DNA from: Mycobacterium sp.
Lineage (GTDB): Bacteria > Actinomycetota > Actinomycetes > Mycobacteriales > Mycobacteriaceae
Assembly: GCA_020438865.1 (NCBI GenBank)
Contig: JAGQTU010000018.1
Span: forward strand, 1-59,384
Length of the DNA: 59,384 nt
Direction: 5' to 3'
The position numbers were made by a program, and so were the translations under genes. The notes beneath the pieces were generated by a model. The model saw only the letters and a list, made by a program, of their open reading frames with translations. It was not told where the DNA came from and ran no database searches. Position 1 is the stretch's first letter. Each line of letters starts with the position of its first letter. Shown here piece after piece: positions 8,922 to 18,526 of the stretch.

Positions 8922-9824
8922 ATGCCGAACCTGAGCCGCCGCGCGGTCCTGCGTCTCGGCGCAGCGGCCGCCGCGGGCGCGGCCGGAGCGGTCGCGGCCG
9001 GCTCGTTGTTCGGTTCGACGCCCACCGTCGCCGGCCCCGCCGTGGCGATGACGGGTGTCGGTGCTCCGCTGCTGCCGCCGCCTCCGCTGGATCCCGCGAC
9101 CGCGGGCGCCGCCGCCCCCACCATGGTCACCGGTTCGTTCGTCTCCGCGGCGCGCGGCGGAATCCCGACCAACTGGGCCGTCGCCCGGCCGCCTGGGCAG
9201 ACCAGGCCGCTGCGGCCGGTGATCGCCCTACACGGGAAGGGCAGCGACGCCGCGACGGTGATGGCCGGCGGTGTGGAGCAGGGCCTGGCCGAGGCCGTGC
9301 AGGCCGGGCTGCCGCCGTTCGCGGTGGTCGCGGTGGACGGCGGCGGCAGCTACTTCCACCGGCGCGCGTCCGGTGAGGACTCCGGGGCGATGGTCCTCGA
9401 TGAACTGATCCCGATGCTCGGCGGCCAGGGCCTGGACACCTCGCGGGTGGGTTTCCTGGGCTGGTCGATGGGCGGCTACGGGGCGCTGCTGCTCGGCGCG
9501 CGACTCGGCCCAGCCCGCACCGCGGCGATCTGCGCGGTCAGCCCGGCGCTGTGGTTGTCCTCGGGGGCGACGGCGCCCGGCGCGTTCGACGGTGCCGACG
9601 ACTTCGCCGCCAACAGTGTGTTCGGGCTGCCAGCGCTGGCCTCGATCCCGATCCGCATCGACTGCGGCGACAGCGACCCGTTCTACGCGGCGACCAAACA
9701 GTTCATCGCCCAGCTGCCCAACCCGCCCGCGGGCGGCTTCTCCCCCGGCGGGCACGACGCCGCCTTCTGGAGTTCGCAACTGCCCGCGGAACTGACCTGG
9801 ATGGCCCCGCTGTTGACGGCCTGA
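8922..9824 (+). CDS. Exported alpha/beta-hydrolase esterase (Rv0774c-like)
   Basis: A 300-residue secreted esterase. The N-terminus carries a twin-arginine type signal (LSRRAVLRLG, then an Ala-rich hydrophobic stretch to about residue 35). The catalytic domain has the nucleophile elbow GWSMGG, an oxyanion-type HGKGS strand-loop, an acid in IDCGDSDPF and a C-terminal His in GGHDAAFW. This matches the D-esterase/FGH-like fold. The Mtb homologue Rv0774c is described as an extracellular esterase. Export by Tat means it probably folds before secretion. Natural substrate unknown, likely a lipid or carbohydrate ester. Confidence 0.85.
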   Translation: MPNLSRRAVLRLGAAAAAGAAGAVAAGSLFGSTPTVAGPAVAMTGVGAPLLPPPPLDPATAGAAAPTMVTGSFVSAARGGIPTNWAVARPPGQTRPLRPVIALHGKGSDAATVMAGGVEQGLAEAVQAGLPPFAVVAVDGGGSYFHRRASGEDSGAMVLDELIPMLGGQGLDTSRVGFLGWSMGGYGALLLGARLGPARTAAICAVSPALWLSSGATAPGAFDGADDFAANSVFGLPALASIPIRIDCGDSDPFYAATKQFIAQLPNPPAGGFSPGGHDAAFWSSQLPAELTWMAPLLTA

Positions 9825-9828
9825 GGTC

Positions 9829-10611
9829 TCAGACGATGTCGACCGCGTCGAGGAACGTCGCGGCGTAGTCGGCGTCGCCCTCGATGCGAACGTCACGGTC
9901 GCGCCAGCCGGCCCGCTTGGTGCCCCACTCCGGGAACTCCGAGGCCGCCGCGGTGATCTGGGCGGCTGACGGCTCGGCCGCGGTGATCTGGGCGGCCGAG
10001 CCGGTGGGGGCAACCCGCCAGGTGCCGCCGCCGGGTCCGGTCAGCGTGATGGACAGGGTCCGGTCGAGGAACGGAAGCGGCTGGGCGCGAAGCTGATTCG
10101 ATAGCACCGCCATCATCCACTCCAGCACCACGGCCATCCGGTTGGCATCGGTGCCCGGTACCGGCCGGCCCAGTGCCGGGGCCATGTCGTGCCGCAGGTG
10201 GGTGTGGTGGTCGAAGACCAACGCGCCGAGCATCAGCCGGGCCGGGAACTTACCCAGGTCGGCCAGCGGTACCGGCAAACCACCGAGGGGGGTGCGGCCC
10301 ACCGCGGTGAGGGTGGCGCCGAAGACCCGGCTCCAGCGCCGGTACTCGGCCAGCACCTCGGTCGAGGACCGATCCCGCCTGCTGTCCACCATCACGTCAT
10401 TGGCACGCTCGATATCGTTGCTGCGCAACACTTTCCCCGCAGCCGGACTGAACACGGCGTGACATCCCGCCGCCAGGTGGGCGACGACGTCCTGGATGCT
10501 CCAGCCCTCGGCGCGGCTGTTCATTCGCCAGTCGGCCGGGGCGAGCGTGGCGCAGAAGGCCAGCATGGCGGCCCGCTCGGCCTTGAACGCCGCGCCGCGG
10601 TCCGCGCTCAC
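9829..10611 (-). CDS. DinB-like maleylpyruvate isomerase-type protein
   Basis: A 260-residue protein starting FKAERAAMLAFCATL, followed by EGWSIQDVVAHLAAG. This is the N-terminal signature of the mycothiol-dependent maleylpyruvate isomerase/DinB-like superfamily, with the metal-binding His in VVAHLA and another in DHHTHLRHD. Family members are metal-dependent mycothiol S-transferases, but few have a known substrate. The C-terminal part contains an in-frame 10-residue duplication (SAAQITAAEP). It starts 10 bases after the purD stop on the same strand and probably follows purD in a transcript. Confidence 0.75.
   Translation of the reverse strand: MSADRGAAFKAERAAMLAFCATLAPADWRMNSRAEGWSIQDVVAHLAAGCHAVFSPAAGKVLRSNDIERANDVMVDSRRDRSSTEVLAEYRRWSRVFGATLTAVGRTPLGGLPVPLADLGKFPARLMLGALVFDHHTHLRHDMAPALGRPVPGTDANRMAVVLEWMMAVLSNQLRAQPLPFLDRTLSITLTGPGGGTWRVAPTGSAAQITAAEPSAAQITAAASEFPEWGTKRAGWRDRDVRIEGDADYAATFLDAVDIV
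9947..10006. repeat. Two-unit 30-bp tandem repeat inside a CDS
   Basis: GCCGCGGTGATCTGGGCGGC occurs at 9947-9966 and again at 9977-9996, a 30-base period. It adds ten codons in frame to the DinB-like protein. The near identity of the 20-base cores suggests a recent slippage duplication. Confidence 0.8.
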
Positions 10612-10621
10612 CGCTTCGTCC

Positions 10622-11893
10622 TCACGGCAGCGCGATCCGGCCCTCGGCGGCGGCCAGCCCGATGTCGGACCGGAAATGGCCGCCCGGCAACCCGATTCCG
10701 GACAGCACCCGGTAGGCGGCGTCGCGCGCGGCAGGCAGGTCGGCGCCCGTTCCGACGACGGAGAGCACCCGGCCGCCGGACGAGACGACGGCGCCGTCGT
10801 CGCGCCGGGTGGTGCCCGCGTGCAGCACGCCGTCGGCCTCGGAGCCGGTGATCACGTCACCGACGCGCGGCCGGCCCGGGTAGTTCTCGGCGGCCAGCAC
10901 GACGGTGACCGCGTAGCCGTCCTGCCACTGCAACGCGGGGAAGTCGGCCAGCGTTCCGGTGGCCGTCGCGTAGAGCAACTGTCCCAGTGGGGATTTCAGC
11001 AGCGCCAGCACCGCCTGGGTCTCCGGATCACCGAAGCGACAGTTGAACTCCACCACCGCGGGCCCGCTCGACGTCATCGCCAGCCCGGCATAGAGCAGGC
11101 CGGAGAACCCGCAGCCGCGGCGCACGAGTTCGGCCGCGACCGGCTCCACCACGTCGGCGACGATGGCGGCCTTCACCGCGTCGGGCAGCCACGGCAGCGG
11201 CGCGTAGGCGCCCATCCCCCCGGTGTTGGGCCCGGCATCACCGTCGCCGACCCGCTTGAAGTCCTGGGCAGGCAGCAGGGGTACCACGGTCGGGCCGTCG
11301 ACCAGACAGAACAGCGACACCTCCGGTCCGTCGAGGAAGGACTCGAGCAGCACCGGATGCCCGGAGTCCAGCAGCGCCGCGGCGTGCACGCGGGCGGTGT
11401 CGCGGTCGTCGGTGACCACCACGCCCTTGCCCGCCGCCAGCCCGTCGTCCTTCACCACCCAGGCGGGCTGGCCCGCCGGCGGGCCGAACCGGTCGAGCGC
11501 GGCGTCGAGGTGGGCCGGGTTGTCGACGGTCTCGCACAGCGCGGTCCGCACCCCCGCCGCGGACATCACGTCCTTGGCGAAGGCCTTGGAACCCTCGATC
11601 CGGGCGGCGTCCCTGGTGGGCCCGAAGCAGGCGATGCCCGCGGCGCGGACGGCATCGGCGACACCGAGCACCAGCGGCACCTCCGGGCCGACGACCACCA
11701 GGTCGGCGCCGATCCGCTTGGCCAGTCCGGTCACCGCCTCGGCGGAGGTGACGTCGACGTCGTGTTGTTCGGCCACGGCCGCGGTGCCTGCGTTACCCGG
11801 GGCCACCGACAGATGCTCGACCTGCGGGTCCCGGCGCAGCGCCAACAGCAGGGCGTGTTCGCGGGCACCGGATCCGATCACGAGGACGCGCAC
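10622..11893 (-). CDS. purD: Phosphoribosylamine-glycine ligase
   Basis: PurD (GAR synthetase) ligates glycine to 5-phosphoribosylamine using ATP, the second step of purine synthesis. The start is GTG 11893 ([19 protein letters not shown]), the diagnostic PurD N-terminus, giving 423 residues, normal for the family. ATP-grasp landmarks follow: [39 protein letters not shown] and [12 protein letters not shown]. The frame is open further upstream to 12988, but that part lies inside the carboxyltransferase gene and is not coding. It is 26 bases downstream of that gene on the same strand. Confidence 0.96.
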   Translation of the reverse strand: MRVLVIGSGAREHALLLALRRDPQVEHLSVAPGNAGTAAVAEQHDVDVTSAEAVTGLAKRIGADLVVVGPEVPLVLGVADAVRAAGIACFGPTRDAARIEGSKAFAKDVMSAAGVRTALCETVDNPAHLDAALDRFGPPAGQPAWVVKDDGLAAGKGVVVTDDRDTARVHAAALLDSGHPVLLESFLDGPEVSLFCLVDGPTVVPLLPAQDFKRVGDGDAGPNTGGMGAYAPLPWLPDAVKAAIVADVVEPVAAELVRRGCGFSGLLYAGLAMTSSGPAVVEFNCRFGDPETQAVLALLKSPLGQLLYATATGTLADFPALQWQDGYAVTVVLAAENYPGRPRVGDVITGSEADGVLHAGTTRRDDGAVVSSGGRVLSVVGTGADLPAARDAAYRVLSGIGLPGGHFRSDIGLAAAEGRIALP

Positions 11894-11919
11894 AGGATCA
11901 CACCCTAATCGGAGGGTCG

Positions 11920-13476
11920 CTACCAGGTGTCGACGAATCGCCTCGGCGGCGGCTGCGCGCGGCCGGTCGCCGCCGACAGCGTGGCGGCGATCAGCTCGCG
12001 GGTCTCCGCGGGATCGATGACATCGTCGATCTCGAAAAGGGCGGCGGCATTGAGCGCCTTGGCGTTCTCCTGCGCGACGGCGGTGACCTGACGCACCCGC
12101 TCCTCCCTTTCGGCGTCGTCGGCGATGGCATCGAGTTCCTTGCGCAGACCCAGTCGCACCGCGCCCTCCAGGCCCATCGGTCCCAGGTGCGCGCCCGGCC
12201 AGGCCACGGTGAGCACCGGCTCGTGCAGACTGCCGCCGGTCATCGCCTGCGCACCGAGGCCGTAGCCGCGGCGCAGGATCACCGCGACCAGCGGCACACG
12301 CAGGGCGGCGCCGGCGACCAGCAACCGCGATGCGCGCCGGACCAGCGACTCGGCCTCGGCGGCCGGCCCGACCATGTAGCCCGGGCAGTCGACGAGTGAG
12401 ACGACGGGGATGGCGTAGGTGTCGCACAGTTGGAGGAAGCGGGCCGCCTTGTCCGCCGCCCGCGCGGTGATCGCACCGGCCATCACCATCGTGTTGTTGG
12501 CGATCACGCCGATCGCGCGCCCGTCGATACGGGCCAGCGCGGTGACCATCTCCGGGGCGAAGCGCTCCCGCAGGACGGTCACCGATCCCTCGTCGGCCAG
12601 TGTCCGGATCAGCGGCGCCACCGGATAGGCGCGGCGCGCCCGCTCCGGAATCATTGTGCGCAAGGCGGTTTGGTCCGCCGCCGGGCCCGGTGCGGTCGAA
12701 CCCTGGAAGTATCCGATCAGTTGTTTGGTGACGGCGACGGCGGCGGCCTCGTCGGGCACCACGACATCGACGACGCCGTTGGGCGCCTGCACGGAGATCG
12801 GGCCGACCGCGTCGGGGTCCACGTCGCCGAGCCCACCGCCGGCGATCATGGCCGGTCCACCCATCCCGATCGAGGTGTCCTCGGTGGCGACGATGAGATC
12901 CGAGCAGCCGGCGATCACCGCGTTGCCCGCAAAGCAGCGGCCATTGACCACCGCGATGCGCGGAACCACACCGGACAGCGCCGCCCACAGCTTGAAGGCG
13001 CGCACCTCGAGCGAGGACACCGTGGGGTAGTCGGTGTCGCCGGGGCGCCCGCCGCCGCCCTCGGCGAAGAACACGGTCGGCAGCCGCATCCGTTCGATGA
13101 GCTCGAACAGCCGGTCCTTCTTCCGGTGCCCGAAGACGCCCTGGGTGCCGGCGAGCACGGTGTAGTCGTAGGACAGCACCGCGGCGGCGGCACGGTCCGG
13201 ACCGAAGAGGTCGCCGTTGATCCGCGCGATGCCGGCGACCAGACCGTCGGCGGGGGTGCGGGCGATCAGATCGTGGACGTCGCGCCGCTGGCGTTGCGCG
13301 GCCATCACGAAACGCCCGTACTCGACGAACGAGCCCGGGTCGACGAGGTCGGTGATGTTCTCGCGCGCGGTGCGTCCGTTCGCGGCGTGCCGGCGGCGGA
13401 CGGCGTCGGGGCGAGCCGCGTCCTCGGTCAGCGCCCGCCGGCGCAGCAAGTCATCGAGATCGGAGCCCTCGGCCAT
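11920..13476 (-). CDS. Acyl-CoA carboxylase-type carboxyltransferase
   Basis: A 518-residue AccD-like carboxyltransferase beta subunit. Both crotonase-like halves are visible: an N-terminal half with [27 protein letters not shown] and a [15 protein letters not shown] oxyanion loop, and a C-terminal half with [14 protein letters not shown] and [11 protein letters not shown]. Such subunits transfer carboxybiotin CO2 to acetyl-, propionyl- or longer acyl-CoA. No biotin carboxylase or carrier gene is nearby, so its partner is encoded elsewhere. The acyl specificity cannot be read from the sequence. Confidence 0.85.
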   Translation of the reverse strand: MAEGSDLDDLLRRRALTEDAARPDAVRRRHAANGRTARENITDLVDPGSFVEYGRFVMAAQRQRRDVHDLIARTPADGLVAGIARINGDLFGPDRAAAAVLSYDYTVLAGTQGVFGHRKKDRLFELIERMRLPTVFFAEGGGGRPGDTDYPTVSSLEVRAFKLWAALSGVVPRIAVVNGRCFAGNAVIAGCSDLIVATEDTSIGMGGPAMIAGGGLGDVDPDAVGPISVQAPNGVVDVVVPDEAAAVAVTKQLIGYFQGSTAPGPAADQTALRTMIPERARRAYPVAPLIRTLADEGSVTVLRERFAPEMVTALARIDGRAIGVIANNTMVMAGAITARAADKAARFLQLCDTYAIPVVSLVDCPGYMVGPAAEAESLVRRASRLLVAGAALRVPLVAVILRRGYGLGAQAMTGGSLHEPVLTVAWPGAHLGPMGLEGAVRLGLRKELDAIADDAEREERVRQVTAVAQENAKALNAAALFEIDDVIDPAETRELIAATLSAATGRAQPPPRRFVDTW

Positions 13477-13570
13477 GAGCTGAACCTACCTGCGGGCCCG
13501 GGTCGGCCGGCGGTGGAGGAACCTGCGGTCTGCGAGCCAAGGCGGTCCGGCGCGGATAGCATCGCCGGGC

Positions 13571-13939
13571 ATGGGCTATCCCTATCCGCCGCCGTATCCC
13601 CCCGCCAAGCCGCCGAGGTCCGGGACGGACCTGACGGTGTCGATCATCACGATGGTCCTCATCGTGCTGCTCGGCGGGCTCGCCGGATTCATGGGTGTGT
13701 TCTCGCTGGCCTTCCTGGACCACTGCCCGCCCGCCACATGCAGCGTCGACGGTGCCGTCAGTGCGGTGATGACCGCTCTGGCCCTCGCCGCTCTGGTCGG
13801 GCTCGTCGGCATGGTGCTGACGATCGTCCGGCTCGCGCAGCGCAAACCGGCGTGGCCGTTCGCCGTGGGAACGCTCGGATGTTGTGTCGTGGTCCTTTTC
13901 GGCGGAGCGATGGCCTACACCGTGGCGGTCGGTGGGTGA
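13571..13939 (+). CDS. Small membrane protein with Pro-rich N-terminus
   Basis: A 122-residue protein with a Pro/Tyr-rich cytoplasmic start (MGYPYPPPYPPAKPP), then three hydrophobic segments at about residues 23-47, 63-84 and 95-115. A cysteine pair (HCPPATC) lies in the loop after the first segment and may form a disulfide outside the cell. No family is recognised. It stands alone, divergent from the carboxyltransferase gene. Confidence 0.65.
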   Translation: MGYPYPPPYPPAKPPRSGTDLTVSIITMVLIVLLGGLAGFMGVFSLAFLDHCPPATCSVDGAVSAVMTALALAALVGLVGMVLTIVRLAQRKPAWPFAVGTLGCCVVVLFGGAMAYTVAVGG

Positions 13940-14056
13940 CGAGGCTGCGGCCCAGCTGTCCAGACCACCAGGGGTGTTGCCCGGCTTCGAGCGACTCCCC
14001 ATGCGCCTCATCGACAAGAGTCGCTCGGAGGCGGGCAGGGCATACCCGTCCCCGGT

Positions 14057-14599
14057 CTACTGCGTCAGCAGACCCAGCGGCAACGGCAACGTGCCGTTGG
14101 CATCGGAGCCCAGGCCCTGCAGCAACATGGGCAGCTTGCCGTCGGCGACGGACTGCATGAACGCGGGGCATTCGGTCTGCATCGCGAAACCGGCGGCGAT
14201 GCCGGCGATGGTGGGGGTCAGACCGCCGTGGCCCTGCATCTCAGCAGCGTTGGTGGCGATCGTCGACGCGGGCTTCACCAGCGCTGGGCACAATGCCTGG
14301 CCGGTTTCGGCCAGCTGGGCCCGGATCGGTCCGGCGTCGACCCCCGCGATTCGGCTCAACAGGTCGTCAGTCGTCGACTCCGTCGAGTCGGCATGCGCGG
14401 AGGCCGGCCACACCAGCGCGGCGAAGACGACAGCGGCCGTGGCCACCAAGGGGTAGAACACCCGCACCGTCGTGTCGACGACCCGCACCCACCCCGACAC
14501 CTGGTGCGCGACCTTGGTGCGCTTGGTCTCGGGCTTCGTCCACATGCTGCTCAGCATGGTCGGCGCAGTCCACTCGCTGTACATCGTCAGTGACGTCAT
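14057..14599 (-). CDS. Membrane-anchored or secreted DUF732-like protein
   Basis: A 180-residue protein with a 35-residue basic N-terminus, one hydrophobic segment (about 46-70) ending in WPASAHA, then an extracytoplasmic domain. That domain has two cysteines (GQALCPAL and QTECPAFM) about 50 residues apart and a helical DDLLSRIAGV start, resembling DUF732-type secreted mycobacterial proteins. Function unknown. The downstream side faces the convergent small membrane protein gene. An inverted repeat lies about 70 bases upstream of the start. Confidence 0.6.
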   Translation of the reverse strand: MTSLTMYSEWTAPTMLSSMWTKPETKRTKVAHQVSGWVRVVDTTVRVFYPLVATAAVVFAALVWPASAHADSTESTTDDLLSRIAGVDAGPIRAQLAETGQALCPALVKPASTIATNAAEMQGHGGLTPTIAGIAAGFAMQTECPAFMQSVADGKLPMLLQGLGSDANGTLPLPLGLLTQ

Positions 14600-14668
14600 T
14601 CACCACTCCTGACCGTCTTCGGGACACATCAGCCCCTCATTTCACTTCGGTAACAGTGGTGCACAGAA

Positions 14669-14682
14669 GTCACGTTTGTGAC
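14669..14682. promoter_or_regulatory. Inverted repeat GTCAC-N4-GTGAC
   Basis: GTCACGTTTGTGAC has perfect 5-base arms and a 4-base centre. It lies in the 156-base gap between the DUF732-like gene and the stop of the CMD gene, about 70 bases upstream of the DUF732-like start. It could be an activator or repressor site. No regulator can be named. Confidence 0.3.
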
Positions 14683-14755
14683 ACGGACCGGTAAAGGTTT
14701 GCGATCTGCGCGTTTCCTTACCGTTGCCTTAACCGACGCAGTGTTATCGGGACCG

Positions 14756-15202
14756 CTAATCGTCGAGCGTCTTGCCGCTGTGCATCTTCACGGCGGCATT
14801 GACGTTTCCCTTCTTGTCCTCGGCCTGCCCCTTCTCGGCGGCCTTCGCCCGCTTGGCGGCGACCCGTCCCACCGCGCCGTCGAACTTCGAGCCCAGCGGG
14901 AAGCCGAGGTAGTGGGTCAGGAAGATCGCCATCTCCTTCAGTTCGTCGGCGGTGAGTTCCTCGTTGTGCAGCGCGGCGTTGGCCTGGATCTCGGCGAGGT
15001 CGTCGATGCCCAGCGAGGCCACCGCGGTCAGCGTCATGATCCGCTTGTCGCGCATCGACAGGCCGGGCCGGGTCCAGATGGTGCCGAAGAGATGGTCGAC
15101 GGTCAGGTCGAAGTACGGGTTGCCCTCGATGTTGGGCATCTCCCAGCCGTAGACCTCGTTCATCTTGGCCAGGCCCTTGCGGCGCAGCTCGTCCATCGTC
15201 AC
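14756..15202 (-). CDS. Carboxymuconolactone decarboxylase-family protein (Rv0771-like)
   Basis: A 148-residue AhpD-like/CMD fold protein: LRRKGLAKMNEVYG, then LSMRDKRIMTLTAVASLG and ELTADELKEMAIFLTHYLGFP. The CxxC of peroxidatic AhpD members is absent, so a decarboxylase or isomerase-like role is more likely. The Lys-rich C-terminus is a variable tail. Start GTG 15202 overlaps the stop of the upstream HIBADH-like gene (GTGA); ATG 15196 is the alternative. It is the last gene of the aldA operon, in the order of Rv0768-Rv0771. Confidence 0.85.
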   Translation of the reverse strand: MTMDELRRKGLAKMNEVYGWEMPNIEGNPYFDLTVDHLFGTIWTRPGLSMRDKRIMTLTAVASLGIDDLAEIQANAALHNEELTADELKEMAIFLTHYLGFPLGSKFDGAVGRVAAKRAKAAEKGQAEDKKGNVNAAVKMHSGKTLDD

Positions 15203-16059
15203 TCCTTCGATTCCGTGTGCGGGACACCCAGCCCCGCGGCCAGGTTCTGGAGCGCAACCTGCGCCAGCGGCAGGTCCACGTCGGTCGACTTGCCCAGTGC
15301 CAGAGCCAGACTCAGGTCCTTCTCCCCCAGACCCCGGGTGTGGGTGAAGGCGTCGTACAACCAGTGACCCGGATCCAACTGGTGCATGTTGTCGCGCACC
15401 ATGATCGCGCCGGGGCCGCCGGTGAGCGCGTCGGTGTGTCGCACCACCCGACCCAGGGCCTGCAGGTCGAGGCCGGCGGCCTCGGCCAGCTTCATCGCCT
15501 CGCAGGCCGCGGCGTACGAGGTGAAGGTCAACATGTTGCGCGCCAGCTTCATTCGGGTACCGGCACCGGGTTCACCGGCGTGGATCACCAACGAGGCCCA
15601 CTGCTTGAAGGCCGGCTTGACCTGTTCATAGACCTCGCGCGGAGCGCCGATCATCACCGCCAGCTCACCGTTCTCGGCGGCCGTGCCACCACCGCTGACG
15701 GGTGCGTCGATCACGTGAATACCTTTGGGGGCAAGCTGTTCCGCGAGCTCGACGGCAGTGGCATCGCTGATGGTGGAATGGATCGCGATGACGGTGCCGG
15801 GGCCGGCCAGCGTCGCCAGCTCACCGACGACGTCCCGCACCTGCTCGTCGTTGAGCACCGTCACGCTGATGATGTCGGCGACCGCCACATCGGCGACGCC
15901 GCCGGCTGCGGTCGCTCCGGCCTCGACGAACGGGGCCATCGCCTCGGCGCGCACGTCGAAGACGACCAGCCCGCCGGGCCAGTTCACCAGGCGCTTGGCC
16001 ATCGGGGCACCCATGTTGCCCAGCCCGATGTAGCCGTACTTCGACTCGTTCACGCTCAT
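15199..16059 (-). CDS. 3-hydroxyisobutyrate dehydrogenase-like oxidoreductase (Rv0770-like)
   Basis: A 286-residue beta-hydroxyacid dehydrogenase. The NAD(P)-binding GLGNMGAPMAKRL is at residues 13-25. The substrate motif DAPVSGGGTAAENGEL and the catalytic Lys region (GAGTRMKLARNML) follow. These enzymes oxidise 3-hydroxy acids. The gene overlaps both neighbours by 4 bases or fewer (ATGA with the SDR upstream, GTGA with the CMD gene downstream), which shows tight operon coupling with aldA. The exact substrate is unknown. Confidence 0.87.
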   Translation of the reverse strand: MSVNESKYGYIGLGNMGAPMAKRLVNWPGGLVVFDVRAEAMAPFVEAGATAAGGVADVAVADIISVTVLNDEQVRDVVGELATLAGPGTVIAIHSTISDATAVELAEQLAPKGIHVIDAPVSGGGTAAENGELAVMIGAPREVYEQVKPAFKQWASLVIHAGEPGAGTRMKLARNMLTFTSYAAACEAMKLAEAAGLDLQALGRVVRHTDALTGGPGAIMVRDNMHQLDPGHWLYDAFTHTRGLGEKDLSLALALGKSTDVDLPLAQVALQNLAAGLGVPHTESKE

Positions 16060-16808
16060 GACCGGATGATCTGTCCGCCGTCGACGTTGAAGATCTGGCC
16101 GGTGATCCACCTGGCCTGATCGGACAACAGGAACAGGCACATGCCGACCAGATCCTCCGGTTGGCCCATCCGGCTCAGCGGGATGTTCTTGACGATGTCG
16201 GCGACCATCTCCTGCGGGGTGGTGGTGCGGTTCGCCTCGGTGTCGATCGGTCCGGGCGCGATCGCGTTGATGCGGATGTTCATCCCGCCGAGCTCGCGCG
16301 AAAGCTGTTGGGTCAGACCGTTGATACCCACCTTCGCCAGGCCGTAGTAGTTGGCGTAAAGCCAGGCCGCGGTCGAGGACTGGTTGACGATCGCCCCACC
16401 GCCGCGCTTGGCCATCTTCTTGTAGACCGCACGCGTGCACACCAGCGCGCCGTCGAGGTTCACGCTCATGAACTTCTTGTAGTAGTCCCAGTCGACGGTG
16501 ATGAGGAAGTCCAGTTTCATCCCACCGAAGATGGCGGCGTTGTTGACCAGATAGTCGATACCGCCGAACTCGGCCAAGGCGCGGTCGGCCATCGCCTTGG
16601 CCGATTCGGGGTCGCTGACGTCGACCGGCAGGGCCAGCGCGGTGCCGCCCTCACCCACGATCCCGTCGGCGACCTTCTGGGCGCCGTCGGTGTTGATGTC
16701 GGCGACCACCACAGCCGCACCCTCGCGGGCGAGCGCCTCGGCGTAGGCCTGGCCGATGCCGCCGCCCGCGCCGGTGACGATGGCCACCTTGTCGTCGAAC
16801 TGTCCCAT
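16056..16808 (-). CDS. SDR-family dehydrogenase (Rv0769-like)
   Basis: A 250-residue classical SDR with TGAGGGIGQA near residue 12, NNAA near 90, the catalytic Ser in NQSSTAAWLYAN and Tyr/Lys in YYGLAKVG. The C-terminal FNVDGGQIIRS tail is typical. It is the second gene of the aldA operon, 85 bases after aldA, and its stop overlaps the start of the HIBADH-like gene. It probably acts on a hydroxy or keto intermediate handled by the same pathway as AldA. Confidence 0.88.
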   Translation of the reverse strand: MGQFDDKVAIVTGAGGGIGQAYAEALAREGAAVVVADINTDGAQKVADGIVGEGGTALALPVDVSDPESAKAMADRALAEFGGIDYLVNNAAIFGGMKLDFLITVDWDYYKKFMSVNLDGALVCTRAVYKKMAKRGGGAIVNQSSTAAWLYANYYGLAKVGINGLTQQLSRELGGMNIRINAIAPGPIDTEANRTTTPQEMVADIVKNIPLSRMGQPEDLVGMCLFLLSDQARWITGQIFNVDGGQIIRS

Positions 16809-16893
16809 TCCTGGTCTTCCTTCCTAACGTCGAACGTCGAGTCGTCGTCGACTATTCGTCCGGACGAGCGCAACAACTCGACGCCCGGCGGCA

Positions 16894-18360
16894 CTAGACC
16901 GCAGTGGCAATGACTTTCAGCTCGAGGTACTCCTCGAAGCCGGCCAGTCCCATCTCCCGGCCGACACCGGACTGCTTGTACCCGCCGAATGGCGCGTCCG
17001 CGGAGTACCACACCCCGCCGTTGACGTTGACCGTGCCGACCCGCAGCCGGGCGGCGGCGGCCTGTGCGCGGTCCGGATCGGCGCTGAAGACCGTGCCGGA
17101 CAACCCGTACGGCGAATCGTTGGCGATCCGGATCGCGTCGTCGTCGCCGTCGTGGGCGATGACCGTGAGCACCGGCCCGAAGATCTCCTCGCGCGCCACC
17201 CGCGCGGTGTTGTCCAGGCCGGCGATCACCGTGGGCTCGATGAAGAAACCCCGGTCCCGGTCGGCCGGACTGCGGCCACCGCAGGCGAACCGGCCGCCCT
17301 CGTCGATCGCCAGGTCGAGATAGAACTGCACCCGGTCGCGCTGACGCTCGGAAATGACCGGGCCACAGACGGTTCCGGGGTTGGTCGGGTCACCCGGCTT
17401 GATTCCGCCCATGGTGGCCGCGGCGGCCTCGACGGCCTCGTCGTAACGAGCCCGCGGCACCACCAGCCGGGTGGTGATCGCGCAGCCCTGCCCGGCGTGC
17501 ATCGAGGCGGTGAACGCCGACATCGAGCACGCGCCGGCCAGATCGGCGTCGTCGAGCACCAGAAAGGCCGACTTGCCGCCGAGTTCGAGGAACACCTTCT
17601 TGATGGTCGCCGCGCCGGCGGCCATCACCGCACGGCCGGTGTTGGTCGAGCCGGTGAAGGACACCATGTCCACCCGCGGGTCACTGGACAGCAGCGCGCC
17701 CACCGCGTGGTCGTTGGAGGTGACGATGTTCACCACACCCGGCGGGATGTCGGTGTGCTCGGCGATCAGCTCACCCAGAACCGCTGCGCACCAGGGGGTG
17801 TCGGGTGCCGGTTTGAGGACGATGGTGTTTCCGGCCGCCAGGGCGGGCCCGAGCTTGGCCAGGTTGATCTGGTGCGGGAAGTTCCACGGGGTGATCGCCC
17901 CGACGACGCCAACGGCCTCGCGGGCGATGGTGCGCCGGGTCTTGATGCCCATCGGGGAGGCGACGCCGAGATCCTGGCGCCATTGGTAGGACTCGGCGGT
18001 GTCGGCGCAGAAGGACAGGTCGTCGACCGGCCCCTCGAGTTGAGCCATCGCGGTCAGCATCCGGGGCGCACCGACCTCTGCGATGGTCAGCTCGCGCAGT
18101 TCCTCGATGTTCGCCTTCATGGCATCGCGGAGCTGGCGGATGCAACGCACCCGCAGTTCGGTGTCGGTTGACCAGTCGGTGGTGTCGAAGGCGCGACGGG
18201 CGGCCCCGATGGCGCGCTCCATGTCGGCGGCGTCGCCGTCGGCGGCCGTGCCGAGAACTTCCTCGGTGGCCGGGTTGATCGTCGGATACCGGCCGCTGCC
18301 GCCGGGTACGAGCTTCCCGTCGATGAACAGATCGCTGCTGTTGTCGGCCGCTATCGCCAT
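16894..18360 (-). CDS. aldA: NAD-dependent aldehyde dehydrogenase AldA
   Basis: A 488-residue aldehyde dehydrogenase that oxidises an aldehyde to the acid. Motifs: TPWNFPHQINLAK (cofactor-binding N), FTGSTNTGRAVM, catalytic Glu in LELGGKSAFLV, and catalytic Cys in HAGQGCAITTRL. The ATG at 18360 (MAIAADNSSDLFIDGK) was chosen over the open frame to 18387 because it gives the expected N-terminus. It is the first gene of the leftward operon matching Rv0768-Rv0771. A TGGACA-type operator lies 21 bases upstream. Confidence 0.92.
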   Translation of the reverse strand: MAIAADNSSDLFIDGKLVPGGSGRYPTINPATEEVLGTAADGDAADMERAIGAARRAFDTTDWSTDTELRVRCIRQLRDAMKANIEELRELTIAEVGAPRMLTAMAQLEGPVDDLSFCADTAESYQWRQDLGVASPMGIKTRRTIAREAVGVVGAITPWNFPHQINLAKLGPALAAGNTIVLKPAPDTPWCAAVLGELIAEHTDIPPGVVNIVTSNDHAVGALLSSDPRVDMVSFTGSTNTGRAVMAAGAATIKKVFLELGGKSAFLVLDDADLAGACSMSAFTASMHAGQGCAITTRLVVPRARYDEAVEAAAATMGGIKPGDPTNPGTVCGPVISERQRDRVQFYLDLAIDEGGRFACGGRSPADRDRGFFIEPTVIAGLDNTARVAREEIFGPVLTVIAHDGDDDAIRIANDSPYGLSGTVFSADPDRAQAAAARLRVGTVNVNGGVWYSADAPFGGYKQSGVGREMGLAGFEEYLELKVIATAV

Positions 18361-18380
18361 CCGCGACTCCCGCCTTTGAT

Positions 18381-18394
18381 TGGACACCTGTCCG
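18381..18394. promoter_or_regulatory. Operator TGGACA-N2-TGTCCG before aldA
   Basis: TGGACACCTGTCCG is a 14-base inverted repeat with one arm mismatch. It lies 21 bases upstream of the aldA start. It matches the site at 18527-18540 at the TetR start, so one regulator probably controls both divergent operons. Confidence 0.6.
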
Positions 18395-18526
18395 AGAAAC
18401 CGTCATTCGCACCATAGCCGCCCACCCGCTTGTGGTGCAAGGTCCTTCGCCAGCGGCCACAATCATCCTTCCTGAACAGCGTTTTTTCGATCCGCGCTTG
18501 CCCCGGGGCCGGGCCTTCGGATAACT

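Noticed and set aside
10622-12988. 788-codon extension of purD
   Set aside because: The true PurD N-terminus [14 protein letters not shown] begins at GTG 11893. The upstream part overlaps the carboxyltransferase gene out of frame.
12430-14160. 576-codon plus-strand frame over the carboxyltransferase and small membrane gene
   Set aside because: Antisense shadow with Gly/Arg/His-rich sequence and no recognisable domain.
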